From assembly GCF_000497755.1 (NCBI RefSeq), contig NZ_AYOD01000011.1, positions 167,106 to 231,105 on the forward strand: a DNA stretch of 64,000 nucleotides, given 5' to 3'. A model generated the notes under the pieces. That model made no database searches. It saw nothing but the letters and a program-made list of their open reading frames with translations, and was not told where the DNA came from. This stretch comes from Aliihoeflea sp. 2WW (GTDB lineage: Bacteria; Pseudomonadota; Alphaproteobacteria; Rhizobiales; Rhizobiaceae). Positions within the stretch are counted from its first letter, which is position 1. Every line of letters starts with the position of its first letter. Both the position numbers and the translations under genes were made by a program. Shown here in pieces: positions 9,590 through 18,174 of the stretch.

Positions 9590-10729
9590 TTGGCCGACCA
9601 AACCGCAATCCGTAAGCTAACGCTTACGAACTTCCGGAACTACGGCCAGTTGTCGCTGTCGCTCGAGCGCGGGCCCATCGTGCTGACCGGCGACAACGGC
9701 GCCGGCAAGACCAACCTCCTCGAAGCGATCTCCTTCCTCACTCCCGGCCGCGGCCTGCGCCGCGCCGCGCATGAGGAGATCGCGACCGCCTCGGCCACTG
9801 CCGGCTTTGCCATCAACGCAAAGGTCGAGGGGCCGTTCGGCAAGACGTCGATCGGCACCGGTACGCTTTCCGATCAGCCCGGCATGGTCGAGCCAGCTCG
9901 CCGCGTCCGCATCAACGGCGTGCCGGCGAAATCCGCCGACGACCTCCTCGAATGGCTGCGCATCATCTGGCTCGTTCCGTCGATGGACGCGCTTTTCAAC
10001 GGCCCGGCCGGCGATCGCCGCCGCTTCCTCGACCGGCTGGTCCTCGCCATCGACCCGCAGCACGGCCGGCGCGCGCTCGACTACGAAAAGGCGATGCGCG
10101 GGCGCAACCGGCTCCTTGCCGAGGGCAGCCGCGACGACCGCTGGTTCGACGCCATCGAAACGCAGATGGCCGAGACGGGCGTCGCCATCGCTTCGGCGCG
10201 CATGGAACTCGTCGGCCTCCTCGCCGGCATGGTCGAGAAGCTGCCCGATAACGGCCCGTTCCCTAAATCCGACATCGCCCTCGACGGTGTGATCGAGGCG
10301 TTGGTCGGCACCGCCCCCGCCGTCGACATCGAGACGGCCTTCATCAAACGCCTCGCAGACAACCGCGCGCGCGACCGGGCGGCCGGGCGCACGCTCGAAG
10401 GTCCGCACCGCTCGGACTTGACCGTCACGCACCGGCCCAAAGCGATGCCCGCTGCGCTATGCTCGACCGGCGAGCAGAAGGCGCTTTTGACCGGCATCGT
10501 GCTCTCGCAGGCCCGCCTCGTCGCCGAGATGACCGGCGCGACGCCCGTCCTGCTGCTCGACGAGATCGCGGCCCATCTCGATCCCGGGCGACGCGCCGCG
10601 CTCTTTTCGATCCTCATCGACCTCGACTGCCAGGCCTTCCTGACCGGAACCGATGCGGCGCTGTTCTCCAGCCTCGAAGGCCGCGCGCAATTTCTCGACG
10701 TGAAGACCGGCACCGTCTCGCCGCGATGA
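9590..10729 (+). CDS. recF: DNA replication/repair protein RecF
   Basis: RecF is an SMC-like ATPase that helps load RecA at gaps in the RecFOR pathway. It has Walker A (GDNGAGKTNLLEAI near residue 35), an ABC-type signature region near STGEQKALLTGIVLSQA, and Walker B (PVLLLDEIAAHLDPGRR). I use the TTG start at 9590, with GGAG a few bases upstream and only 16 bases after dnaN. The length, 379 residues, fits the family. It is probably cotranscribed with dnaN. Confidence 0.96.
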   Translation: MADQTAIRKLTLTNFRNYGQLSLSLERGPIVLTGDNGAGKTNLLEAISFLTPGRGLRRAAHEEIATASATAGFAINAKVEGPFGKTSIGTGTLSDQPGMVEPARRVRINGVPAKSADDLLEWLRIIWLVPSMDALFNGPAGDRRRFLDRLVLAIDPQHGRRALDYEKAMRGRNRLLAEGSRDDRWFDAIETQMAETGVAIASARMELVGLLAGMVEKLPDNGPFPKSDIALDGVIEALVGTAPAVDIETAFIKRLADNRARDRAAGRTLEGPHRSDLTVTHRPKAMPAALCSTGEQKALLTGIVLSQARLVAEMTGATPVLLLDEIAAHLDPGRRAALFSILIDLDCQAFLTGTDAALFSSLEGRAQFLDVKTGTVSPR

Positions 10730-10760
10730 CAAATGACGGCCGCGTGGCTAACATCGCGCC

Positions 10761-11525
10761 ATGAACAAGCCCCCTCCCCTATCCGACGACGAACTCGAAC
10801 GCTACGCCCGCCATATCGTGCTGGCCGAGATCGGCGGCCCGGGCCAGCAGAAGCTGAAACGCGCGCGCGTCCTCGTCATCGGCGCGGGCGGGCTCGGCGC
10901 ACCTGTCCTGCAATATCTTGCCGCCGCCGGCATCGGCACGCTCGGCATCGTCGATGACGACCATGTCTCGCTGTCAAACCTTCAACGCCAGGTGATCCAC
11001 GCGACCGAGGCGGTCGGCACGGCCAAGGGGGAAAGCGCCGCCGACGCGATCGGTCGGCTCAATCCGAACGTGAATGTCGAGATTCTCGCCCTGCGCATCA
11101 CGACAGAGAACGCCGCCAGCCTGCTCGCCGGCTACGACATCGCGGTCGACGGCTCGGACAATTTCGACACGCGTTATGCGCTCGCCGATGCCTGCGCTGC
11201 AGCCAACATTCCGCTCGTCACCGGCGCGGTCGGCCGATTCGACGGGTCGGTCACGGTCCTGAAACCTTTCGAGGCGGGGCCGGACGGGCGGCAGAACCCG
11301 TCCTACCGCGATCTCTTTCCCGAGCCGCCACCGGCCGGCCTCGTTCCGTCCTGCGCGCAGGCCGGCGTCGTCGGCGCGCTGACGGGCGTCATCGGGACGC
11401 TGCAGGCGATGGAAGTGATCAAGCTCGTCACCGGCGCAGGCGAGCCGCTGGTTGGGCGGCTCCTCCTCTACGACGCGCTCGGCGCGCGTTTCGACGTCGT
11501 GAAATACCGCGCGGCTAGAGTTTAG
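10761..11525 (+). CDS. moeB: MoeB/ThiF-family adenylyltransferase
   Basis: E1-like enzymes of this family adenylate the C-terminal glycine of a sulfur-carrier protein (MoaD or ThiS) for molybdopterin or thiamine synthesis. The protein shows ERYARHIVLAEIGGPGQQKL, the nucleotide loop VLVIGAGGLGAPVLQYLAAAG, the arginine motif LSNLQRQV and DGSDNFDTRY. A candidate active-site cysteine lies in VPSCAQAG. The CxxC pairs that bind zinc in E. coli MoeB are absent, so which carrier it serves is open. It has 254 residues and its own start 31 bases after recF. Confidence 0.88.
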   Translation: MNKPPPLSDDELERYARHIVLAEIGGPGQQKLKRARVLVIGAGGLGAPVLQYLAAAGIGTLGIVDDDHVSLSNLQRQVIHATEAVGTAKGESAADAIGRLNPNVNVEILALRITTENAASLLAGYDIAVDGSDNFDTRYALADACAAANIPLVTGAVGRFDGSVTVLKPFEAGPDGRQNPSYRDLFPEPPPAGLVPSCAQAGVVGALTGVIGTLQAMEVIKLVTGAGEPLVGRLLLYDALGARFDVVKYRAARV

Positions 11526-11528
11526 CCG

Positions 11529-11575
11529 CGCATCGGATTCTCCGAAAACCGGTTCCCACTTTTCGGTCCGATGCG
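11529..11575. repeat. Palindromic intergenic element between convergent genes
   Basis: An outer 9-bp stem (CGCATCGGA / TCCGATGCG) encloses an inner stem CCGAAAA / TTTTCGG with CCGGTTCCCA-type loop sequence. It exactly fills the 50-bp gap between the stop codons of moeB and the dehydrogenase. Its sequence resembles a short palindrome I recognise as widespread in Rhizobiales. It may act as a bidirectional terminator, though no long T tract is present. Confidence 0.65.
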
Positions 11576-12577
11576 TCAGACCTTGAGCGGCAGCACCCGA
11601 TCGGGCGGGCGGTGGCCGTCGAAATAGGTGCGGATGTTGATGATCACCTTTTCGCCCATGTCGATCCGACCCTCGATCGTCGCCGAGCCCATATGCGGCA
11701 GGATGACGACGCGGCCCTTGGCGGCGAGTTTCAACAGTTTCGGGCTGACCGCCGGTTCATGCTCGAAGACGTCGAGCCCGGCCCCGGCCAGCTTTCCGTC
11801 CTGCAGCATCCTGATCAGCGCATCCTCGTCGATGATGTCGCCGCGCGCGGTGTTGACGACATAGGCCGAGGGCTGCAGCAGCGCGAGGCGACGGGCGGAG
11901 AGGAGATGGAACGTAGCGGGGGTCGACGGGCAGTTGACCGAGATGATGTCCATGCGGGCCAGCATCTGGTCGAGGCTTTCCCAATAGGTCGCCTCCAGAT
12001 CGTCCTCGATCTTCGGCGCGACGCGCTTGCGGTTATGGTAGTGGATCGACAGGCCGAACGCCTTGGCGCGGCGCGCGACCGCGGTTCCGATGCGACCCAT
12101 GCCGACGATGCCGAGACGCTTCCCCCAGATGCGGTGCCCGAGCATCCAGGTCGGCGACCAGCCCGGCCATTTGCCGTCCTCGCTCAAGACATCCGCGCCC
12201 TCGACGAGCCGGCGTGGCACGGCAAGCATCAGCGCCATGGTCATGTCCGCCGTGTCCTCGTTGAGGACGTTCGGCGTGTTGGTGACGGTGATGCCCTTCT
12301 TGGCGGCGCTCGCGACGTCGATATTGTCGACGCCGTTGCCGTAATTGGCGATCAGCTTCAGATTGGGGCCGGCCTGCTCGATCAGCGCCGCGTCGATCCG
12401 GTCGGTAACGGTGGGAACCAGCACGTCGGCCTCGCGCATCGCCGCCACGAGCTGGGGCTGCGCCATCGGCCGGTCGTCGACGTTCAAGCGCGCGTCGAAA
12501 AGCTCGCGCATCCGCGTTTCGACCTGATCGGGGAGCTTGCGGGTAATGACGACCAGGGGCTTCTTGCGGCCTGCCAT
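11576..12577 (-). CDS. D-2-hydroxyacid dehydrogenase (glyoxylate/hydroxypyruvate reductase type)
   Basis: This NAD(P)-dependent reductase has 333 residues and the two-lobe D-hydroxyacid dehydrogenase pattern. The dinucleotide site is GIVGMGRIGTAVARRA. Catalytic residues fall in NTARGDIIDEDAL (Arg), DVFEHEP (Glu region) and ILPHMGSAT (His). The arrangement resembles GyaR/D-glycerate dehydrogenase, which reduces glyoxylate or hydroxypyruvate. The exact substrate cannot be read from sequence. It converges on moeB and is divergent from the SH3 gene. Confidence 0.88.
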   Translation of the reverse strand: MAGRKKPLVVITRKLPDQVETRMRELFDARLNVDDRPMAQPQLVAAMREADVLVPTVTDRIDAALIEQAGPNLKLIANYGNGVDNIDVASAAKKGITVTNTPNVLNEDTADMTMALMLAVPRRLVEGADVLSEDGKWPGWSPTWMLGHRIWGKRLGIVGMGRIGTAVARRAKAFGLSIHYHNRKRVAPKIEDDLEATYWESLDQMLARMDIISVNCPSTPATFHLLSARRLALLQPSAYVVNTARGDIIDEDALIRMLQDGKLAGAGLDVFEHEPAVSPKLLKLAAKGRVVILPHMGSATIEGRIDMGEKVIINIRTYFDGHRPPDRVLPLKV

Positions 12578-12695
12578 GGGTTCCTCGAATCCTGACGCGT
12601 TGAGACCTCTTTAACCAAGAACGCCGATAGTTCAAACCGGAATCACCCGCATTTCCTGGCGCGGCGCCGTCCGCCACGGTGGCGCTGGAGATGAT

Positions 12696-13295
12696 ATGTC
12701 AGAAAGGCCCGTTTCGACCATGCAGGACCACATCCCCTCTTCCTCGCGCCCGCGCCGCCTTGCCCTGGCGGGCCTCGCGGTTCTGCTGGCGTTCGGCGGC
12801 CTGGGGCTTGGAGGGCTCGCACCGGGGGCGACGGCCAGCGCCCAGGAAGTCGGACCGAGCGGTCTGCCGCTTCCGCGCTTCGTCAGCCTGCGCGCCAACC
12901 GCGTCAACCTTCGCGTCGGCCCCGGCACGAATTACGCCGTCGAGTGGATGTATCTGAAGTCGGGCCTGCCGATGGAGATCATCCAGGAATACGACAATTG
13001 GCGCCGTGTGCGGGATGCCGAGGGCGCGGAGGGGTGGATCAACCAGTCGCTTCTTTCGGGAAGCCGCACCGCCGTCGTCGCCCCGTGGCACAAGGGCAAG
13101 GACGACGTCCAGATCAACCTCTACGGCGAAGCAAACCGCGCCGCCGCGATCCGGGCCTATATCGAGCCAGGCGTCGTCGGGTCGATCCGGGCCTGCAATG
13201 GCGAATGGTGCGAGATGGAGTTTGCCGGCAACCGCGGCTGGATCGAGCAGGCGCAGGTCTGGGGCGCCTATCCGGGCGAAACCTATACCAACTGA
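12696..13295 (+). CDS. SH3-domain protein, exported
   Basis: This 199-residue protein has a hydrophobic N-terminal segment (about residues 22-48, LALAGLAVLLAFGGLGL followed by ATASAQ), consistent with a signal peptide. Two bacterial SH3-like units follow. The first is ANRVNLRVGPGTNYAVEW to WINQSLLSG. The second, weaker unit ends GNRGWIEQAQVWG and contains CNGEWC. SH3b domains bind cell-wall peptides, so a periplasmic envelope role is likely. A second ATG at 12720 is an alternative start. It converges on irr with only 14 bp between stop codons. Confidence 0.8.
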   Translation: MSERPVSTMQDHIPSSSRPRRLALAGLAVLLAFGGLGLGGLAPGATASAQEVGPSGLPLPRFVSLRANRVNLRVGPGTNYAVEWMYLKSGLPMEIIQEYDNWRRVRDAEGAEGWINQSLLSGSRTAVVAPWHKGKDDVQINLYGEANRAAAIRAYIEPGVVGSIRACNGEWCEMEFAGNRGWIEQAQVWGAYPGETYTN

Positions 13296-13309
13296 CGGAT
13301 CAGATCGGG

Positions 13310-13762
13310 TCAGCCGCGCTTCGGGCGCAGGCGAATGACGATATCGACATTCGCGATTTCCATGCCTTCCGGCGGTTCGGGCAGGTTGGTGACGGTCACC
13401 GGTCCATGCTCGATATCCATCACCCGGTTCTCGCCTTCGACGAAGAAGTGATGGTGGTCGGAGGTGTTGGTGTCGAAATAGGTGCGCGCACCCTCGACGG
13501 CCAGAATGCGCAGCAATCCCGCCTCGGTGAACTGGTGCAGCGTGTTGTAGACGGTCGCCAGCGAAACGGCGACGCCGGCGCCCTGCGCCTCCTCGTGCAG
13601 TTCCTCGGCCGACAGGTGACGGTCGCCCTGCGCGAAAAGAAGATCGGCAAGCGCGATGCGCTGGCGCGTGGGCCGAAGCCCTGCACGCCTGACGCGCGTC
13701 TCGATCTGTGCTGCGGAGGTCTCGCTGCCTGAGGCCATTCTCTCGCCGGTAAACTCGTTCAT
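13310..13762 (-). CDS. irr: Iron response regulator Irr (Fur family)
   Basis: Irr is the heme-linked iron regulator of Rhizobiales; it represses or activates iron genes when iron is low. The product shows RRAGLRPTRQRIALADLLF, the winged-helix region SLATVYNTLHQFTEAGLLR and the histidine cluster TSDHHHFFVEGE, which in Irr replaces the CxxC zinc motifs of classical Fur. It ends with the Irr-typical VDIVIRLRPKRG. The start is uncertain: ATG 13762 (150 aa) and ATG 13738 both work. It is divergent from fabA, as in related genomes. Confidence 0.9.
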   Translation of the reverse strand: MNEFTGERMASGSETSAAQIETRVRRAGLRPTRQRIALADLLFAQGDRHLSAEELHEEAQGAGVAVSLATVYNTLHQFTEAGLLRILAVEGARTYFDTNTSDHHHFFVEGENRVMDIEHGPVTVTNLPEPPEGMEIANVDIVIRLRPKRG

Positions 13763-13962
13763 ACAAACCGTGTTGCTGCCGAACTTTCCGGGCAGCGTTG
13801 TCAAGAAGATATATTCGGTAAGCCGACCGCGATCAATAGCGGCGCATTGACCGGCGCGGACGGGCGCGTTAAGCGCGAAGCGCGGTTTCCTCGGGCAAAC
13901 CGACTATGCTAGGGACTTTCTCAAACGGTCGTGAAGCGACCGTGCCAACGGGACGGAGCGAT

Positions 13963-14478
13963 ATGGCTGACCAGAAATCGAGCTACGGTTACGAGGATCT
14001 TCTCGCTTGCGCCGAGGGCAAACTTTTCGGTCCCGGAAACGCCCAGCTCCCCGCTCCCCCGATGCTGATGTTCGACCGCATCACGCAGATCAGCGAGACG
14101 GGCGGCGAATTCGACAAGGGCTTCGTGCGCGCCGAACTCGACATCAAGCCCGACCTCTGGTTCTTCCCCTGCCACTTCCCCGGCAACCCGATCATGCCCG
14201 GCTGCCTCGGTCTCGACGCCATGTGGCAGTTGACCGGCTTCTTCCTCGGCTGGCTCGGCGAAGAGGGCAAGGGCATGGCCCTTTCGACCGGCGAGGTGAA
14301 GTTCAAGGGCATGGTGACGCCATCGGTGAAAAAGGTCGAATACGGCGTCGACTTCAAGCGCGTCATGCGCGGCCGTCTCGTTCTCGGCATCGCCGACGGC
14401 TGGCTGAAGGCCGATGGCGAACAGATATACAAGGCGACCGACCTCAAGGTCGGCCTGTCTAAGCAGGAAGCCGCGTAA
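13963..14478 (+). CDS. fabA: 3-hydroxydecanoyl-ACP dehydratase/isomerase
   Basis: FabA dehydrates 3-hydroxydecanoyl-ACP and isomerises trans-2- to cis-3-decenoyl-ACP, the branch point to unsaturated fatty acids. The hot-dog fold active site is seen in [20 protein letters not shown], with catalytic histidine and aspartate. Starting at the ATG at 13963 ([14 protein letters not shown]) gives 171 residues, equal to other FabA proteins; the frame is open for 19 more codons upstream. GGACGGAG precedes the ATG. It is first in a fabA-fabB-fabI operon. Confidence 0.97.
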   Translation: MADQKSSYGYEDLLACAEGKLFGPGNAQLPAPPMLMFDRITQISETGGEFDKGFVRAELDIKPDLWFFPCHFPGNPIMPGCLGLDAMWQLTGFFLGWLGEEGKGMALSTGEVKFKGMVTPSVKKVEYGVDFKRVMRGRLVLGIADGWLKADGEQIYKATDLKVGLSKQEAA

Positions 14479-14531
14479 GGCATCCCGACACAATCGCGGA
14501 CATTCGTGCCCGCCATCAAATGGAGCGCCAT

Positions 14532-15752
14532 ATGAGACGCGTCGTCATCACGGGTTTGGGGATCGTGTCCTCGATCGGAAGCAATGCCGAGGAGGTGACG
14601 GCCTCGCTGCGCGACGCGCGCTCCGGCATCTCCTTCTCCGACGAGTTCGCCGAGCACGGCTTCAAGTGCCAGGTCTGGGGCAAGCCCGATCTCGACCCCA
14701 CCGAGGTCGTCGACCGTCGCGCCATGCGCTTTCTGTCCAAGGGCGGCGCGTGGAACCATGTCGCCATGGAACAGGCGATCACTGACGCGGGCCTCGGCGA
14801 AGCCGAGATCACCAACGAGCGCACCGGCATCATCATGGGCTCGGGCGGTCCGTCCACCCGGCAGATCGTCGAAGCCGCCGACATCACCCGCGAGAAGGGC
14901 AGCCCCAAGCGCATCGGGCCGTTCGCGGTGCCAAAGGCGATGTCGTCGACCGCATCGGCCACGCTTGCCACCTGGTTCAAGATTCACGGCGTCAACTATT
15001 CGATCTCGTCGGCCTGCTCGACCTCGGCACACTGCATCGGCAATGCCTACGAACTGATCCAGTTCGGCAAGCAGGACCGCATCTTCGCCGGCGGCCACGA
15101 GGATCTCGACTGGACCATGTCGAACCTCTTCGACGCCATGGGCGCCATGTCGTCGAAGTACAACGACCGCGGCGAAGTCGCCTCCCGTGCCTATGATGAA
15201 GGCCGCGACGGCTTCGTCATCGCCGGCGGCGCCGGCGTCCTCGTCCTTGAGGACCTCGAGACGGCCAAGGCGCGCGGCGCGAAAATCTATGCGGAAGTCG
15301 TCGGCTACGGCGCGACGTCGGACGGCCACGACATGGTCGCCCCCTCGGGCGAAGGCGCGGTGCGCTGCATGCGCCAGGCGCTCGCCAACGTGAAGGGCGA
15401 CGTCGACTACATCAACACCCACGGCACCTCGACGCCTGTTGGCGACTCCAAGGAAATGGGGGCAATCCGCGAGGTATTCGGCGACAATATCCCGCATATC
15501 CAGTCAACCAAGTCGCTGACCGGCCATTCGCTCGGCGCGGCGGGCGTCCAGGAATCGATCTATTCGCTCCTGATGATGCAGGCCGGCTTCATCGGCGAGA
15601 GCGCCCATATCGAAAACCTCGACCCCGAATTCGAGGGCATGCCCGTCGTGCGCAAGCGCATCGACGACGCCAAGTTCGACATCGCGCTCTCCAACTCGTT
15701 CGGCTTCGGCGGCACCAATGCGACGCTGGTCTTCCAGCGTTACCAGGGCTGA
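14532..15752 (+). CDS. fabB: 3-oxoacyl-ACP synthase I
   Basis: FabB condenses malonyl-ACP with growing, including unsaturated, acyl-ACP chains. The product is 406 residues from [16 protein letters not shown], matching E. coli FabB. The Cys-His-His triad is visible in [23 protein letters not shown] and [12 protein letters not shown]. An ATG 12 bases earlier (14520) is possible. It lies 53 bp after fabA and only 4 bp before fabI. Confidence 0.97.
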   Translation: MRRVVITGLGIVSSIGSNAEEVTASLRDARSGISFSDEFAEHGFKCQVWGKPDLDPTEVVDRRAMRFLSKGGAWNHVAMEQAITDAGLGEAEITNERTGIIMGSGGPSTRQIVEAADITREKGSPKRIGPFAVPKAMSSTASATLATWFKIHGVNYSISSACSTSAHCIGNAYELIQFGKQDRIFAGGHEDLDWTMSNLFDAMGAMSSKYNDRGEVASRAYDEGRDGFVIAGGAGVLVLEDLETAKARGAKIYAEVVGYGATSDGHDMVAPSGEGAVRCMRQALANVKGDVDYINTHGTSTPVGDSKEMGAIREVFGDNIPHIQSTKSLTGHSLGAAGVQESIYSLLMMQAGFIGESAHIENLDPEFEGMPVVRKRIDDAKFDIALSNSFGFGGTNATLVFQRYQG

Positions 15753-15756
15753 TCCG

Positions 15757-16578
15757 ATGGATGGTTTGATGAAGGGCAAGCGCGGCCTCGTCATGGGCGT
15801 CGCGAACGATCATTCGATCGCCTGGGGCATCGCCAAGCAACTCGCCGAACACGGCGCCGAACTCGCCTTCACCTACCAAGGCGAAGCGTTCGGCCGCCGG
15901 GTGAAGCCTCTCGCCGAAAAGGTCGGCGCGAAGCTCGTCCTACCCTGCGACGTCGAGGATTCCGCCTCGATCGACGGCGTTTTCGATGCGCTGAAGGCCG
16001 AATGGGGCACCATCGATTTCGTCGTCCACGCCATCGGTTTTTCCGACAAGAACGAGTTGAAGGGCCTCTACGCGAACACCACGAAGGACAACTTCACCCG
16101 CACGATGGTGATCTCGTGCTACTCCTTCACGGAAATCGCCCGCAAGGCTGCCGAGATGATGAATCCCGGCGGATCGATGCTCACGCTCACCTATGCCGGC
16201 TCGGTCCGCGTCATGCCCAACTACAACGTCATGGGCGTCGCCAAGGCCGCGCTCGAGGCGTCGGTGCGGTATCTGGCCGACGACTACGGACCGCGCGACA
16301 TCCGCGTCAACGCGATCTCGGCCGGCCCCGTGCGCACGCTCGCCGGTGCGGGCATTTCGGATGCGCGGCTGATGTTCTCGTTCCAGAGCCGCAACTCGCC
16401 GCTGCGCCGCACGGTCACGATCGACGAGGTCGGCGGCTCGGCCCTCTATCTCCTGTCCGGCCTGTCCTCGGGCGTGACGGGCGAGATCCACTATGTGGAT
16501 TCGGGCTACCATATCACGTCGATGCCGCAGCTCGACGAGCTGAAGTCGACCGACAGGATCGTTGGTGAAGGCGCGTAA
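15757..16578 (+). CDS. fabI: Enoyl-ACP reductase (NADH)
   Basis: FabI reduces trans-2-enoyl-ACP in the last step of each elongation cycle; it is the classical triclosan target. It is a short-chain dehydrogenase of 273 residues with the atypical FabI nucleotide loop GVANDHSIAWGIAKQLAEHG. The catalytic tyrosine-lysine pattern is LTYAGSVRVMPNYNVMGVAK. I start at the ATG at 15757 (MDGLMKGKRG), 4 bp after fabB; MKGKRG four residues later is an alternative. It ends the fabABI operon. Confidence 0.96.
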   Translation: MDGLMKGKRGLVMGVANDHSIAWGIAKQLAEHGAELAFTYQGEAFGRRVKPLAEKVGAKLVLPCDVEDSASIDGVFDALKAEWGTIDFVVHAIGFSDKNELKGLYANTTKDNFTRTMVISCYSFTEIARKAAEMMNPGGSMLTLTYAGSVRVMPNYNVMGVAKAALEASVRYLADDYGPRDIRVNAISAGPVRTLAGAGISDARLMFSFQSRNSPLRRTVTIDEVGGSALYLLSGLSSGVTGEIHYVDSGYHITSMPQLDELKSTDRIVGEGA

Positions 16579-16607
16579 ATCCCGTTCAAGGTTGCAAAAT
16601 ATATCTT

Positions 16608-16650
16608 AAGGAGTCGGCGGTAATACATCTGTGAAACAGGGTGTTACCGC
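16608..16650 (+). promoter_or_regulatory. Shine-Dalgarno sequence separated from its start codon by a strong hairpin
   Basis: AAGGAG lies at 16608-16613, 37 bases from the ATG at 16651. Between them is a 34-nt hairpin: a 10-bp stem 16617-16626 with 16641-16650 (including one U-G pair), a bulged A, and a 5-bp upper stem ending in a GAA loop. The stem ends exactly at the base before the ATG, so folding would bring the Shine-Dalgarno sequence next to the start codon. Confidence 0.6.
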
Positions 16651-18174
16651 ATGACGTCTCGAAATCCGATCCGGACGAAGGGCTTCCGGCTGCTGACGAT
16701 CGCAGCCTGCACGCTCGGCAGTTTCGTGATCGGACTGGCCGCCGCCCGCTACGGCATGGGCGGCGTCGGCGGCATCCCGGCCGAGATCGTCGGCCTCAGC
16801 ATGGCCGCGCTCTGCGCCTTCGCGGCGGCAAGTTCGGCGGCTTCCTTCTTCGCCGGCGTCGATGAATCCGTCCAGTATGTCTACCACGAAACGCAGCACG
16901 ACAAGCTGACCGGCCTGCCCGGCCGCCAGGCGATGATGTCGAAGATTCGCGAGGCGGCGGACCGCACGCGATCGACCGGTTCGCCCGTCTTTCTGATCGA
17001 CATCGACATCAACCGCTTCAAGTCGATCAACGACGCGATCGGCTATTCCAACGGCGACGAACTGGTCCGCGCCTTTGCCGATCGGCTGCGCCAGGTGGTG
17101 CCGGTCGGCACGGCGGTCGGCCGGATCGGCGCCGGCGAGTTCGCCCTCCTCTATCAGGATGAAGGCGGGGCCGAGCGGGTCGACCTCTTCGTCGAACGCC
17201 TGCTCGATCTGATGACCAAGCCCTACCGGCTGACCACGCACCTTCAGTCGATCAATCTGTCGATCGGCATCGTCTCTCTGCCCAAGGACGGTTTCGAGCC
17301 GACGCGCCTGTTGCGCCTGTCAAACCTCGCGCTGCAACACGCCCGCGGCTCCGGCGTCGGCGGCTGGGCGGTGTTTCATCGGGAAATGGGCGAGGTCGCC
17401 GATTATCGCCAGTGGATCGAGGCCGAACTCAACGGCGCGTTCGAGCGCGGCGAATTTTCCCTGCACTACCAGCCGCAGCACGATCTTTCGAGCGGGCGCA
17501 TCGTGGGCTACGAGGCCCTGATGCGCTGGACCCATCCTGCGCGCGGGATGATCCCGCCGGCCGAGTTCATCCCGATCGCCGAAGAGACGGGCATAATCGC
17601 GCCGATCGGGGCGTGGGCGCTTCGCCAGGCCTGCCTCGACGCGCGCCGCCTGCCGCAGGATTGCTTCGTGGCGGTCAACATCTCGGCGGTCCAGTTCATG
17701 ACTCGCGACTTCATCGCGCAGGTTGCAGCCGTCGTGGCGGAGACGGGGATCGATCCCTCCCGCCTGGAAATCGAAATCACCGAAACGGCGATGATGCAGG
17801 ACCGCGACCGCGCCGCCGCGATCCTGAAGGATCTGACGGCGATGGGACTGACGGTCGCCGTCGACGATTTCGGCACCGGCTATTCCAATCTGAGCTATCT
17901 GATCGATTTCTCGTTCCACAAGCTGAAGATCGACCAGTCCTTCATCCAGCGACTGGAAACCGATGCGAGCACCGGCGCGGTCGTCTCGACCATTGTCGGC
18001 CTGTCGCGCGCGCTCGGCGTCCATACGATCGCCGAGGGCGTCGAGACCGAGCATCAGGCGACGCTTCTGCGCGCCGCGGGCTGCCATATCGTCCAGGGCT
18101 ATTATTACGGCCGGCCGGCACCGCTGTCCGTCGCCGCGGTCGAGCAGAAGCCGTTCCTGCGCGCGGTGAGCTGA
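16651..18174 (+). CDS. GGDEF-EAL protein, probable cyclic di-GMP phosphodiesterase
   Basis: The 507-residue protein has two N-terminal membrane segments (about residues 13-33 and 44-68). A GGDEF domain (about 80-240) and an EAL domain (about 255-495) follow. The GGDEF signature is degenerate, GAGEF at 160-164, so cyclase activity is unlikely, although this domain may still bind GTP. The EAL domain keeps its motif (E288-A289-L290), DDFGTGYSNLSYL and IAEGVET, so hydrolysis of cyclic di-GMP at the membrane is likely. It follows fabI by 72 bp and has an unusual hairpin before its start codon. Confidence 0.9.
   Translation: MTSRNPIRTKGFRLLTIAACTLGSFVIGLAAARYGMGGVGGIPAEIVGLSMAALCAFAAASSAASFFAGVDESVQYVYHETQHDKLTGLPGRQAMMSKIREAADRTRSTGSPVFLIDIDINRFKSINDAIGYSNGDELVRAFADRLRQVVPVGTAVGRIGAGEFALLYQDEGGAERVDLFVERLLDLMTKPYRLTTHLQSINLSIGIVSLPKDGFEPTRLLRLSNLALQHARGSGVGGWAVFHREMGEVADYRQWIEAELNGAFERGEFSLHYQPQHDLSSGRIVGYEALMRWTHPARGMIPPAEFIPIAEETGIIAPIGAWALRQACLDARRLPQDCFVAVNISAVQFMTRDFIAQVAAVVAETGIDPSRLEIEITETAMMQDRDRAAAILKDLTAMGLTVAVDDFGTGYSNLSYLIDFSFHKLKIDQSFIQRLETDASTGAVVSTIVGLSRALGVHTIAEGVETEHQATLLRAAGCHIVQGYYYGRPAPLSVAAVEQKPFLRAVS

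Noticed and set aside
13790..13830. Irr/iron control box between irr and fabA
   Set aside because: GAAGATATATTC is a weak palindrome and does not match the ICE motif well enough to claim.
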